7,493 nt of DNA from positions 1 to 7,493 of the forward strand of contig JAASTB010000105.1 of assembly GCA_021767625.1 (NCBI GenBank). Direction: 5' to 3'. This document shows positions 1 to 7,022 of this stretch, one piece after another. Positions within the stretch are counted from its first letter, which is position 1, and every line of letters begins with the position of its first letter. The notes under the pieces are model-generated. The model was not told the origin of the DNA. It was given only the letters and a program-made list of their open reading frames with translations, and searched no databases. Made by a program: the position numbers and the translations under genes. The DNA comes from Wenzhouxiangella sp. Lineage in GTDB: Bacteria; Pseudomonadota; Gammaproteobacteria; Xanthomonadales; Wenzhouxiangellaceae.

Positions 1-227
1 CTGAACAGCCGGGGCAGGTGCTTGAGCACCTCGGTGAGGCCCATGACGTTGAGTTCGTCCAGGTCGAACCAGGCCTCGACGCCGGCGGCGCGCATGGCCT
101 CGCCGGCCACGCCCGCCAGTTCGATGTCCGGTCGCCGCTCGCGCAGCCTTGCCGCCAGGCTCGCGCCGAGGGCGTCCCCGGATGCCTCCCCGGCGACCAG
201 GACGATCCGCGGCGGGTGAGCGCTCAC
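1..227 (-). CDS. lpxB: Lipid-A-disaccharide synthase, N-terminal fragment (cut by window edge)
   Basis: LpxB is the peripheral inner-membrane glycosyltransferase that joins UDP-2,3-diacylglucosamine to lipid X to give the lipid A disaccharide. Only the first 75 codons are in the window. Residues 11-18 read VAGEASGD, the N-terminal signature of the family, and residues 58-66 (DELNVMGLT) match the following conserved segment. I place the start at the GTG at 227-225. No in-frame ATG lies nearby, and this start puts about ten residues before VAGEASGD, as in E. coli LpxB. The start is 10 bp after the lpxA stop and has no clear Shine-Dalgarno sequence, so translation is probably coupled to lpxA. 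The identity is secure; the exact start is less so. Confidence 0.93.
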   Translation of the reverse strand, partial: MSAHPPRIVLVAGEASGDALGASLAARLRERRPDIELAGVAGEAMRAAGVEAWFDLDELNVMGLTEVLKHLPRLF

Positions 228-237
228 GATGATCGTT

Positions 238-1008
238 TCAGCGCAGCAGCCCGCGCTGGCTGCTTTCGATCGACTCGATCATCAGCGCCAGCTCCGGTTG
301 CTCGTCCACCCGCGAACGCAATTCGGCGATGGCCTCGTCGCGGGGCAGGCCCTTGCGATAGATCAGGCGGAAGGCCTCGCGGATATTGCGGACCTGGCCG
401 GGGTCGAAGCCGCGGCGTTTGAGACCCTCGGCGTTGATGCCGCGCGGGCGCGGCGGCTGGCCCGACACCATGACGTAGGCGGGTACGTCCTGGTTGACGC
501 CGCCGTACATGCCGAGAAAAGCGTGCGCGCCGATGCGGCAGAACTGGTGGGCGCCGGAATAGCCGGCGAAGATGACCCAGTCGCCGACGATGACGTGGCC
601 GGCCAGGGTCGCTCCGTTGGCGAAGATGGTGTGCGAGCCCACCTGGCAGTCGTGCGCGACGTGGCAGTAGGCCATCAGCCAGTTGTCGTCGCCGATGCGG
701 GTCACGCCGATGTCGTCGGAGGTGCCGCGGTTGATGGTCACATACTCGCGGATCGTGTTGTCGCGGCCGATCTCGACGGCGGTGTCTTCGCCCGCGTACT
801 TCTTGTCCTGGGGTGCCTCGCCGATCGAGGCGAACTGGTAGATGCGGCAGTTCTCCCCGATGCTCGTTCGCCCGCTGATGACCACGTGCGGGCCGATCCA
901 GCAGTTGTCACCGACGACCACGTCCGGGCCGATCACGCTGTAGGCACCGACGGTGACGTTGTCGCCGATTCGAGCCCCTTCCTCGATGATGGCGGTGCGA
1001 TGGATCAT
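238..1008 (-). CDS. lpxA: UDP-N-acetylglucosamine O-acyltransferase (LpxA)
   Basis: LpxA transfers a 3-hydroxyacyl chain from ACP to the 3-OH of UDP-GlcNAc, the first step of lipid A synthesis, in the cytosol as a trimer. The 256-residue product is close to the E. coli length (262). Residues from about 5 to 185 form hexapeptide repeats of a left-handed beta helix. The catalytic motif HVAHD puts the general base at His119 with His116 beside it (E. coli His125/His122). HQFC (154-157) and the C-terminal KRRGF (197-201) are conserved, and the helical C-terminal domain ends in RGLLR. Met167 occupies the acyl-ruler position that is Gly173 in E. coli and Met in Pseudomonas aeruginosa, which predicts a short (about C10) 3-hydroxyacyl chain. 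The ATG overlaps the fabZ stop as ATGA, and no Shine-Dalgarno sequence is evident, which implies translational coupling. Confidence 0.97.
   Translation of the reverse strand: MIHRTAIIEEGARIGDNVTVGAYSVIGPDVVVGDNCWIGPHVVISGRTSIGENCRIYQFASIGEAPQDKKYAGEDTAVEIGRDNTIREYVTINRGTSDDIGVTRIGDDNWLMAYCHVAHDCQVGSHTIFANGATLAGHVIVGDWVIFAGYSGAHQFCRIGAHAFLGMYGGVNQDVPAYVMVSGQPPRPRGINAEGLKRRGFDPGQVRNIREAFRLIYRKGLPRDEAIAELRSRVDEQPELALMIESIESSQRGLLR
1005..1008 (-). other. fabZ stop / lpxA start overlap (ATGA)
   Basis: The minus strand reads ATGA, so the lpxA ATG (1008-1006) and the fabZ TGA (1007-1005) share bases. The sequence just upstream of the lpxA start is C-rich and has no purine-rich ribosome-binding site. 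Termination-reinitiation is therefore the likely route to lpxA translation. The overlap is seen directly; the coupling is inferred. Confidence 0.85.
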
Positions 1009-1472
1009 GGCGTCGGGTCGGGTCGGGCCGCGCAGAGCAGTTCCGCGCTGGCGACGGGCTTGTCGTCGACCAGCGTGGTGGCTTCGTACACGCCCATGTT
1101 GCGCATGAGCCGTTTCTGGGTAACGTCGAAGACGAGCTGGTCGCCGGGCACGACGATCCGGTTGAAGCGCGCCTTGTCGATCTTGACCAGGTAGTAGAGG
1201 CGGTTGTCGCCGCCGGTGGCTTCGCGCGCGAGGTGCGCCAGGCAGCCGGCCGCCTGGGCCATCGCCTCGAGCAGCAGCACGCCCGGCATCACGGGGTGAC
1301 CGGGGAAATGACCCTGGAAGAAGGGTTCGTTGATGGTCACGTTCTTCAGGGCCCGGATGCGGGGTGGGTCGTCGAGCGTGTACTCCAGCACCCGGTCGAC
1401 CAGGAGGAACGGGTAGCGGTGCGGCAACAGTTCGAGAATCTTCTCGATATCTACCTGTGTGGTGTCGTTCAT
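1005..1472 (-). CDS. fabZ: 3-hydroxyacyl-ACP dehydratase (FabZ)
   Basis: FabZ dehydrates 3-hydroxyacyl-ACP to trans-2-enoyl-ACP in type II fatty acid elongation, as a cytosolic hot-dog-fold enzyme. The 155-residue product matches the family (E. coli 151). It starts with the typical region ILELLPHRYPFLLVDRV (12-28). The active-site motif GHFPGHPVMPG gives catalytic His55, with Glu69 in the following helix (LLLEAMAQ). I choose the ATG at 1472. The same frame is open upstream to 1613, but the extra 47 residues overlap lpxD and show no FabZ character. A purine-rich AAAGAAA lies just upstream of this ATG. The gene is 19 bp after lpxD and overlaps lpxA by 4 bp. The placement makes sense because FabZ and LpxA/LpxD compete for the same hydroxyacyl-ACP pool. 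Confidence 0.97.
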   Translation of the reverse strand: MNDTTQVDIEKILELLPHRYPFLLVDRVLEYTLDDPPRIRALKNVTINEPFFQGHFPGHPVMPGVLLLEAMAQAAGCLAHLAREATGGDNRLYYLVKIDKARFNRIVVPGDQLVFDVTQKRLMRNMGVYEATTLVDDKPVASAELLCAARPDPTP

Positions 1473-1491
1473 CGTTTCTTTGCTTGATGGT

Positions 1492-2508
1492 TCAGGATTG
1501 GTTTCGCTCCAGCCGGCGCAGGCGACGAACCCAGTCGTCGAGCTGCCCCAGCCGGACCAGGATTCGTTTCCAGCGGGCGTGTGGCCGGGCGGGAATGCCC
1601 GAGCCGTACTCACCGGGTTCGGTGATCGAGTCCAGCACCGTGCTCATGGCGGTCACGATCACCTTGTCGCAGATGCTCAGGTGGCCGCCGATGCCGCAGG
1701 CGCCCGCGATCATGCAATAGCTGCCGATGCGAGTGGAGCCGGCGATGCCGACGCAGCCCGCGATGGCCGTGTGCGCACCGATCCGGACATTGTGGGCGAT
1801 CTGGACCTGGTTATCCAGGCGCACGTCCTCGGCCAGTTCGGTGTCCTCGATTGCGCCGCGGTCGATGGTGGTGTTGGCGCCGATCTCGCAGTCGTCGCCG
1901 ACGACCACCGTGCCCATCTGCGGCACCTTGATCCACTGTCCCGCGTCCATCGCCAGGCCGAAGCCGTCGGCGCCGATGACCGCGCCGGGGTGGACCAGCA
2001 CCCGTTCGCCGAGGCGGCACTGCGGGCCGATGTAGACGCGCCCCACGAGCCGGGAGTCGTCGCCGATGACGGCATCCTCGGCGACGACACAGCCCGGCCC
2101 GATGACGACGTTTCGCCCGATTCGGGCGCGGGCGCCGATGCTCACCTGGGGGCCGACGCTGGCCGAAGGATCGACCTGTGCGTCCTGGGCGACCACCGCG
2201 CTGGCGTGGACGCCGGGCTCCGCTGCCGGCAGCGGGTGCAGCAGGGCCGCAATCCGGGCCCAGCTGGCGTAGGGGTTCTTGCTGATCAGGGCGTTGCCGC
2301 TCCAGCGCCCGGCCAGGTCCTCGCCGATGATCACCGCCCCGGCGCGGCATTCGGCCAGATCGCGGGCATAGGCCGGGTTGGCCAGGAAGCTGATATCGCC
2401 GGGGCCGGCGGATGCCAGCGTGGCCAGCGAGCCGACGCGATGATCGGGATCGCCGCGGAGGGTCAGGCCGAAACGGTCGGCCAGCGCCTTGAGCGTGGTG
2501 TCTTGCAT
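1492..2508 (-). CDS. lpxD: UDP-3-O-(3-hydroxyacyl)glucosamine N-acyltransferase (LpxD)
   Basis: LpxD adds the N-linked 3-hydroxyacyl chain to UDP-3-O-acylglucosamine, the third step of lipid A synthesis. The product has 338 residues (E. coli 341). Residues 1-100 form the uridine-binding domain, including LASAGPGDISFLANPAYARDL-like sequence from 31. Residues from about 101 to 290 are hexapeptide repeats of a left-handed beta helix. Catalytic His239 lies in QIAHN and His276 in GGH, at the same numbers as in E. coli. The motif ITEPGEYGSGIP (295-306) and a C-terminal helix complete the protein. The ruler position that is Met290 in E. coli is Thr290 here. I choose the ATG at 2508, 17 bp after the skp stop, with GGAA upstream. 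The same frame is open to 3045, but that part only shadows skp. Confidence 0.97.
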   Translation of the reverse strand: MQDTTLKALADRFGLTLRGDPDHRVGSLATLASAGPGDISFLANPAYARDLAECRAGAVIIGEDLAGRWSGNALISKNPYASWARIAALLHPLPAAEPGVHASAVVAQDAQVDPSASVGPQVSIGARARIGRNVVIGPGCVVAEDAVIGDDSRLVGRVYIGPQCRLGERVLVHPGAVIGADGFGLAMDAGQWIKVPQMGTVVVGDDCEIGANTTIDRGAIEDTELAEDVRLDNQVQIAHNVRIGAHTAIAGCVGIAGSTRIGSYCMIAGACGIGGHLSICDKVIVTAMSTVLDSITEPGEYGSGIPARPHARWKRILVRLGQLDDWVRRLRRLERNQS

Positions 2509-2525
2509 GCGTGATTCCGGGTTTG

Positions 2526-3101
2526 CTACTGGCCGGTCTGTCCGCCGGAAGACTGCTGGCTGCGGAAGTCTTCCTCCAGCCATTGCAGGACGCGGTCGGT
2601 GACGTCGATCCGGTCGGAGGCGTAGGCCACTGGACTGGTCAGGATCAGGTCGAATTCGCCCGCTTCGGCGATCTGGTTGACGGCCACGTCGATGGTTTCC
2701 TCGAGGGCCTTCTTCTCGGCGTTGGTGCGGAAGCGCAGCTCCTCGGTGAGATCCTCGCGGCGCCTGTCGATGGATCGCTGAAGGTTGCGGATCTCGCGCT
2801 CCATCTCGAAGCGCTCCTCGTCGGACAATCCGGTCGATTCGGCCAGTTCGGCCTCCATGCGCTCCAGGCGGGCTTCGTCGGCCAGCAGGGTTTCGTTGCG
2901 GGGGCTGAACTCCTGCTCCAGCGCCTCGCGGGCGTTGACCACCTGCGGGGCGGCGTCGAACAGTCGCTTCATGTCCACGTAGCCGATGCGCAGGTCCTGT
3001 GCGGCGGCAGTCGAGCACACCAACAGCAGGCCGAGCACGATCCATCGCGCCCGGCCCGGGCCGTCAGTTCTGCGCCGGCTGGTCGCCGTCGTCGCGATCA
3101 T
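2526..3101 (-). CDS. skp: Periplasmic OMP chaperone Skp/OmpH
   Basis: Skp is a trimeric periplasmic holdase that carries unfolded outer-membrane proteins to the Bam complex. The 191-residue precursor has a long basic N-terminal region (SRRR at 8-11), a hydrophobic core (about 20-30), and a plausible signal peptidase I site after the AAA at 32-34. Cys29 is preceded by Val, so it does not form a good lipobox. The mature part opens with LRIGYVDMKRLF, the conserved OmpH start. A highly charged coiled coil follows (about 57-145), which forms the tentacles, then the C-terminal family segment DLILTSPVAYAS...IDVTDRVL (151-172). The tail is Gln/Gly-rich. The gene begins 12 bp after bamA with no obvious Shine-Dalgarno sequence. 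The ATG at 3101 is the only start that leaves a complete signal peptide. Confidence 0.94.
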   Translation of the reverse strand: MIATTATSRRRTDGPGRARWIVLGLLLVCSTAAAQDLRIGYVDMKRLFDAAPQVVNAREALEQEFSPRNETLLADEARLERMEAELAESTGLSDEERFEMEREIRNLQRSIDRRREDLTEELRFRTNAEKKALEETIDVAVNQIAEAGEFDLILTSPVAYASDRIDVTDRVLQWLEEDFRSQQSSGGQTGQ

Positions 3102-3113
3102 GCCGGCCGCGGG

Positions 3114-5555
3114 TCAGAACGTCTGGCCGAAGGAGAACTGGATGATCTGCGTCTCATCGCCTTCGCGTTCCTTGAGTGGTGTCGCAACGTTGATGATAAT
3201 CGGACCGACCGGCGCTTGCCAGGTCAGCGACAGGCCGGTGGAGGCGCGCAGCAGGTCGGTCTCGAAGCTGTCGACATCGCGGTAGACGTTGCCCACGTCG
3301 AAGAACCAGGCCAGGCGCGTGCCGCTGGACTCGATATTGGGCAGCGGAAAGGCCAGCTCGAAGCCGCCGATGACCTTGAAGTCGCCGCCGACCGAGCGGC
3401 AGAACTGGTCCTTGGGGCCGAGCGAGTTGTCCTCGAAGCCGCGGATGTCGGACACGCCGCCGCCGTAGAAGTGTTCGTAGAAGGGCAGGCCGGTGTCGTA
3501 GGTCACGACTTCGTCGAGCTGGCATTCGCGGGCGCGCCCGTCGCTCAGCTCGGGCTCGATCGGCTGGAGACCGAGCTCCTCGTCGTAGTTGTCGTAGGCG
3601 TCGCCGTAGGCCACGTCGCCCTTGAGGCTGAAGGCCATGCCGTTGTTGCCGATCGGCCAGTACTTGCGGAAACGGTAGTTGAGCCGGAAGAACTCGCGCG
3701 TGCTGCCGGGCAGCGCCACCTCGGCGCCCAGGCGGTGGAGGGAGCCCGTCGTCGGGTTGAGGTAGTGGTTGCGGCTGTCGCGCGACCAGGTGCCATCGAG
3801 CCGATAGGTGGTGACGCTTCTTTCCTCGGAACTCAGGAAGCCGTCGCCATCTTCGTCGAGCGTGATGCCCAGCGGCCGATCGGCAACATAACGGTACTCG
3901 AACGCGGAGTCCGGGTCGTCGGGATCGACCGGGACAGCCCGCCCGCCGATATTGATGTCGACATCCTGGACGCCGAGGCCGAAGCGGAGATAATCCACTT
4001 CCGACAGAGGAAACCCGAAGTTGACCCCCGCGGCGGCTTGGCTGGTGGAGAACTGGGAGATGTTGGCGTCGCCCTGGTCGAACTCGGTGTAGCGTGCATA
4101 AAAGCCTCGCGACACACCGCTGTCGGTGTAATAGGGGTTGGTGTAGTTGACCGAAGCCTGGGTGTAGATGTCGCTGTGGCTGACGGCAAAACCGACGCGC
4201 CGCCCCGAACCCAGGAAGTTGTCCTGCTGCACCGAGACCGAGGCGATCAGGCCCTGCACCTGCGAATAGCCGAAGCCGACCTGGAAGCTGCCCGAGGGCT
4301 GCTCCTCGACGCTGACGACGATGTCGACCTGGTCGTCGGTGCCCTCGACCGCCGGGGTCTCGATGTTGACGTTGTCGAGGTAGCCGAGTCGCTGCAGGCG
4401 AAGTTTCGAGCGGTCGATGGCCGACTGCGAGAACCAGGCGCCCTCGAACTGGCGCATCTCGCGGCGCAGCACTTCGTCCTTGGTTTGCGTGTTGCCGCGG
4501 AATTCCACCCGGCGCACGTAGACGCGCTTGCCCGGGTCGATGAAGAAGTTGAGCTCGGTCTCGAGCGTGTCGCGATCGATCCGGGGCACCGGGTTGACGT
4601 TGGCGAAGGCGTAACCGATGTTCGACAGCACGGTGGTGATGTTGTTGACGCTCTGCTCGACCTGCTTGCGAGAGAAGGTGTCGCCTTCCTCGATCATGAT
4701 CAGGCGGCGCAGGGTCTCCTCACCGAGGATCAGCTCGCCGGTGAGCACCACGTCGCGCACGGTGTAGACCTCGCCCTCGCGGATGTTGGCGGTCACGAAG
4801 ATGTCGCGCTTGTCCTCGCTGATCGAGACCTGGGTGGATTCGATGGAGAAGTCGAGATAGCCGCGGTCGAGGTAGTAGGACCGCAGGGTCTCGAGGTCGC
4901 CCGAGAGTTTTTCGCGCGTGTACTTGTTGGCGCCCTGCCAGAAGAACCAGCCGAGCTTGCTGTCGGACTCGAAGCCGTCCCGCAATTCTTCCTCGCTGAA
5001 GGTCTCGTTGCCGACGATGTTGATGTGGCGGATGCGGGCCTGCTCTCCCTCTTCGACGACGATGCTGAGGTTGACGCGGTTGCGCGAGAGCTCGCCCACG
5101 TTGGTGTCGACTTCGACGGCGTAGTATCCGCGGCTGTAGTACTGCCGGATCATCTCCTGGCGCACGCGGTCGAGCTCGAGCTTGTTGAAGATTTCGCCCT
5201 CGGCGATGCCGATGTTGGCCAGCGCGGGCATCAGATCCTCGGTCTTGATCTGGCGGTTGCCGGCGATGCTGATCGCCGAGATGGCCGGTCGCTCCTCCAC
5301 GGTGACGACCAGGACGTCGCCCTCTCGCGAGAGCCTGACGTCGTCGAAGAAGCCCGTCTCCCAGAGGTCGCGGATCGTGCTGCGCGCCAGCGACGGCGTC
5401 ATGGTGTCGCCGACTTCCAGCGGGACGTAGCTGAAGATGTTGCCTTCGGACAGTCTCTGCAGTCCGTCGACACGAATGTCGCTGATGCGGAATGTCTCGG
5501 CCGATGCGAGGCCGGTGGCGGCGAGCAGCATCAGCAGCAGGCAGATTCGTTTCAT
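3114..5555 (-). CDS. bamA: Outer membrane protein assembly factor BamA
   Basis: BamA is the essential Omp85-family insertase that folds beta-barrel proteins into the outer membrane. The 813-residue precursor (E. coli 810) has a signal peptide cut after ASA (17-19). Five POTRA domains span about 21-90, 91-172, 173-263, 264-343 and 344-420, and a 16-strand barrel spans about 421-813. Conserved barrel marks include QQDNFLGSG (443-451), TNPYYTDSGVS (472-482), PFYEHFYGGG (691-700) and IRGF (704-707), the version here of the VRGF motif. The C-terminus is aromatic-alternating and ends in Phe. Loop 4 (between strands 7 and 8) is long and acidic and carries a complete EF-hand-type pattern at 567-578. 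The only cysteines of the mature protein are Cys678 and Cys719, both in loop 6. The start has GGAA upstream and follows rseP by 58 bp. Confidence 0.98.
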   Translation of the reverse strand: MKRICLLLMLLAATGLASAETFRISDIRVDGLQRLSEGNIFSYVPLEVGDTMTPSLARSTIRDLWETGFFDDVRLSREGDVLVVTVEERPAISAISIAGNRQIKTEDLMPALANIGIAEGEIFNKLELDRVRQEMIRQYYSRGYYAVEVDTNVGELSRNRVNLSIVVEEGEQARIRHINIVGNETFSEEELRDGFESDSKLGWFFWQGANKYTREKLSGDLETLRSYYLDRGYLDFSIESTQVSISEDKRDIFVTANIREGEVYTVRDVVLTGELILGEETLRRLIMIEEGDTFSRKQVEQSVNNITTVLSNIGYAFANVNPVPRIDRDTLETELNFFIDPGKRVYVRRVEFRGNTQTKDEVLRREMRQFEGAWFSQSAIDRSKLRLQRLGYLDNVNIETPAVEGTDDQVDIVVSVEEQPSGSFQVGFGYSQVQGLIASVSVQQDNFLGSGRRVGFAVSHSDIYTQASVNYTNPYYTDSGVSRGFYARYTEFDQGDANISQFSTSQAAAGVNFGFPLSEVDYLRFGLGVQDVDINIGGRAVPVDPDDPDSAFEYRYVADRPLGITLDEDGDGFLSSEERSVTTYRLDGTWSRDSRNHYLNPTTGSLHRLGAEVALPGSTREFFRLNYRFRKYWPIGNNGMAFSLKGDVAYGDAYDNYDEELGLQPIEPELSDGRARECQLDEVVTYDTGLPFYEHFYGGGVSDIRGFEDNSLGPKDQFCRSVGGDFKVIGGFELAFPLPNIESSGTRLAWFFDVGNVYRDVDSFETDLLRASTGLSLTWQAPVGPIIINVATPLKEREGDETQIIQFSFGQTF
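3822..3857 (-). other. EF-hand-type calcium-loop pattern within bamA (residues 567-578)
   Basis: The twelve residues DEDGDGFLSSEE have Asp at loop positions 1, 3 and 5, Gly at 6, a hydrophobic residue (Leu) at 8 and Glu at 12. That is the canonical EF-hand or dockerin-type calcium-loop spacing. By comparison with E. coli BamA, the segment lies in extracellular loop 4, just before barrel strand 8. No flanking E and F helices are evident, so calcium binding is inferred from the loop pattern alone. Confidence 0.5.
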
Positions 5556-5613
5556 ATCGGACGCGTTCCGGTTTTATTGTTTCAGCATGACCCGCCTTCG
5601 GGCGTGCTGCAGT
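5556..5613 (-). promoter_or_regulatory. rseP-bamA intergenic leader with bulged hairpin
   Basis: The 58-bp spacer contains an imperfect hairpin at 5583-5609. On the minus strand, CAGCA then CGCC pair with GGCG and TGCTG around a CGAA loop, with five unpaired bases (GGTCA) in the 3' arm. An A-rich stretch follows, then GGAA and the bamA ATG. No T-run follows the hairpin, so it is not a standard intrinsic terminator. I see no convincing -35/-10 pair or sigma-E site. It may be an mRNA stability or processing element; that is inference. Confidence 0.4.
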
Positions 5614-6987
5614 TTAGGAAAAAAGGCGTAACAGATCGTTAAATATCGCCAGGCTCATCAGCCCGACGACCATCAGGATGCCCAGGTACTGGCCCGCGAT
5701 CTGGGTCTTTTCCGATACGGGTGACCCCTTGACCAGCTCCACAAGGTAATACATCAGGTGGCCGCCATCCAGTACCGGGATGGGCAGCAGGTTGATGATC
5801 GCCAGCGACAGGCTGATCAGGCCCAGGAAGAACAGGAACCTGGAAAAACCCAGCAACGCGGACGAGTGGGCCATCTGGGCGATGGTGATCGGGCCCGAGA
5901 GATTGCTGAGGCTGGCGCTGCCGGTGATCATCCGGCCGAGCATACCGAAGGTGGCCGCGGTCAGGCGGCCGGTCTCGGCGAAAGCCTGGCCCACGGCATC
6001 GACGGGGCCGTGGCGAAGCACCGTGAAGGCCCGCTCCATGTCGGCGCGCGTGGCCTCGTCGGGCGGCATCGACTGGACGCCGATGACCGGTCGTCCGTCG
6101 CGCAGTTCGGGCGTGAGGGCCAGTTGAAGCAGGCGGCCGTCGCGCTCGACCTGCATGTCGAGCTCGAGGGTCGTGCCCTGCTCGTCGAGACCGTGCGCCG
6201 GAATCAGGCGGGCGACGTCGCGCCAGCCCTCGACCCCCTCGCCGGAGATGCTGACGATGCGATCGCCGCTCTCGAGGCCGGCGCGCTCGGCCGGCGTTCC
6301 GGGGCTGACTTCGCCCACGACCGGCGGCAGGTCCGGCCGCCAGGGGGACAGGCCGATGGCGTCCAGTGCGCGCGATTCGTCGAAATCGGCCGGCATGCGC
6401 TGAAGCGGCAGTTCCAGCGTCCGGCGCCCGCCGCCGGGCCGCTCGGCCATGACAGTGACCGATTCGCCGTCCAGCGCGTGCGGCATCAGTTCCAGCAGTA
6501 CGTGCGTCCAGGTCTGGGTCTCGGCTTCGCCGACCCGCACGATAAGGTCTTCGCTCTCGAGTCCGGCTTCCGCGGCGATGCCGCTGGTCTCGCCGACGAC
6601 CGGCCGCGTTTCGGGAACGCCGACGACGAACATCAGCCAGAACGCGGCGATGGCGAAGATGAAGTTGAACGCCGGACCGGCGGCAACGATCGCCATGCGC
6701 TGGCCCAACGGTTTTCGGTTGAAGGCCTGGTCGAGTTCATTGTCGGCCACGGGCGCCTCGCGCTCGTCGAGCATGCGCACATACCCGCCCAGGGGGATGG
6801 CCGCAATACGGTATTCCGTGCCGTCGCGGCCGATGCGCGACCACAGCGCCGGGCCGAAGCCGATCGAGAACTGCAGGACGCGAACGCCCGAGCGCCGCGC
6901 CACCCAGAAGTGGCCGAACTCGTGGAAGGTGACCAGCAGCCCGAGGGCGACGGCCAGCCAGAGAATGGGTCCGAGAATATCGAGCAT
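5614..6987 (-). CDS. rseP: RIP metalloprotease RseP (site-2 protease)
   Basis: RseP is the inner-membrane zinc protease that cuts RseA within the membrane after DegS, releasing sigma-E during envelope stress. It also clears remnant signal peptides. The 457-residue product (E. coli 450) has the zinc motif HEFGH at 22-26 in the first membrane segment. A conserved IGFGP follows (42-46), then the membrane-associated beta-hairpin region through IPLGGYVRM (64-72). A second membrane segment lies at about 98-122. Two PDZ domains occupy about 125-205 and 215-300. The C-terminal catalytic segment reads NLLPIPVLDGGH (399-410), with zinc ligand Asp407 in LDG, and a last membrane helix lies at about 430-452. 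All catalytic residues are present. The gene follows cdsA after 128 bp and precedes bamA, placing the stress protease beside the outer-membrane assembly genes. Only a weak GGAT lies upstream of the ATG. Confidence 0.97.
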   Translation of the reverse strand: MLDILGPILWLAVALGLLVTFHEFGHFWVARRSGVRVLQFSIGFGPALWSRIGRDGTEYRIAAIPLGGYVRMLDEREAPVADNELDQAFNRKPLGQRMAIVAAGPAFNFIFAIAAFWLMFVVGVPETRPVVGETSGIAAEAGLESEDLIVRVGEAETQTWTHVLLELMPHALDGESVTVMAERPGGGRRTLELPLQRMPADFDESRALDAIGLSPWRPDLPPVVGEVSPGTPAERAGLESGDRIVSISGEGVEGWRDVARLIPAHGLDEQGTTLELDMQVERDGRLLQLALTPELRDGRPVIGVQSMPPDEATRADMERAFTVLRHGPVDAVGQAFAETGRLTAATFGMLGRMITGSASLSNLSGPITIAQMAHSSALLGFSRFLFFLGLISLSLAIINLLPIPVLDGGHLMYYLVELVKGSPVSEKTQIAGQYLGILMVVGLMSLAIFNDLLRLFS

Positions 6988-7005
6988 GTTCGGGTCGTTA
7001 TCCGC

Positions 7006-7022
7006 GCCGGTCCGTAACCGGC
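7006..7022. repeat. Perfect inverted repeat, 6-bp arms, 5-base loop
   Basis: GCCGGT and ACCGGC flank CCGTA (plus strand). The repeat lies about 20-35 bp upstream of the rseP start codon, so in the rseP mRNA it would form a small stem before the ribosome-binding region. No T-run follows on either strand, so it is not a recognisable terminator. Confidence 0.55.

Noticed and set aside
229..1194. 321-codon plus-strand frame with DDHVRADPAVV-like repeats
   Set aside because: The repeats mirror the hexapeptide repeats of lpxA on the opposite strand. It is a shadow, as are the 351-codon frame opposite lpxD (1459-2514) and the 419-codon frame opposite rseP (5758-7017).
1473..1613. N-terminal extension of fabZ by 47 residues
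   Set aside because: It overlaps the lpxD 3' end and has no FabZ features. The ATG at 1472 gives the family length and has a purine-rich site upstream.
2509..3045. N-terminal extension of lpxD to 517 residues
   Set aside because: The extra 179 residues are an out-of-frame reading of skp, and LpxD homology begins at the ATG at 2508.
2526..3101. Skp as a lipoprotein (Cys29 in the signal region)
   Set aside because: The residue before Cys is Val rather than Gly/Ala/Ser, and a good signal peptidase I site follows at AAA (32-34).
2511..5642. 1043-codon open frame on the plus strand, antisense to bamA and skp
   Set aside because: It lies opposite genes with clear family motifs, and its translation is low-complexity (Val/Ala/Asp/Gly-rich). 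Long antisense frames are expected opposite GC-rich coding sequence. I see no domain and no plausible start context.
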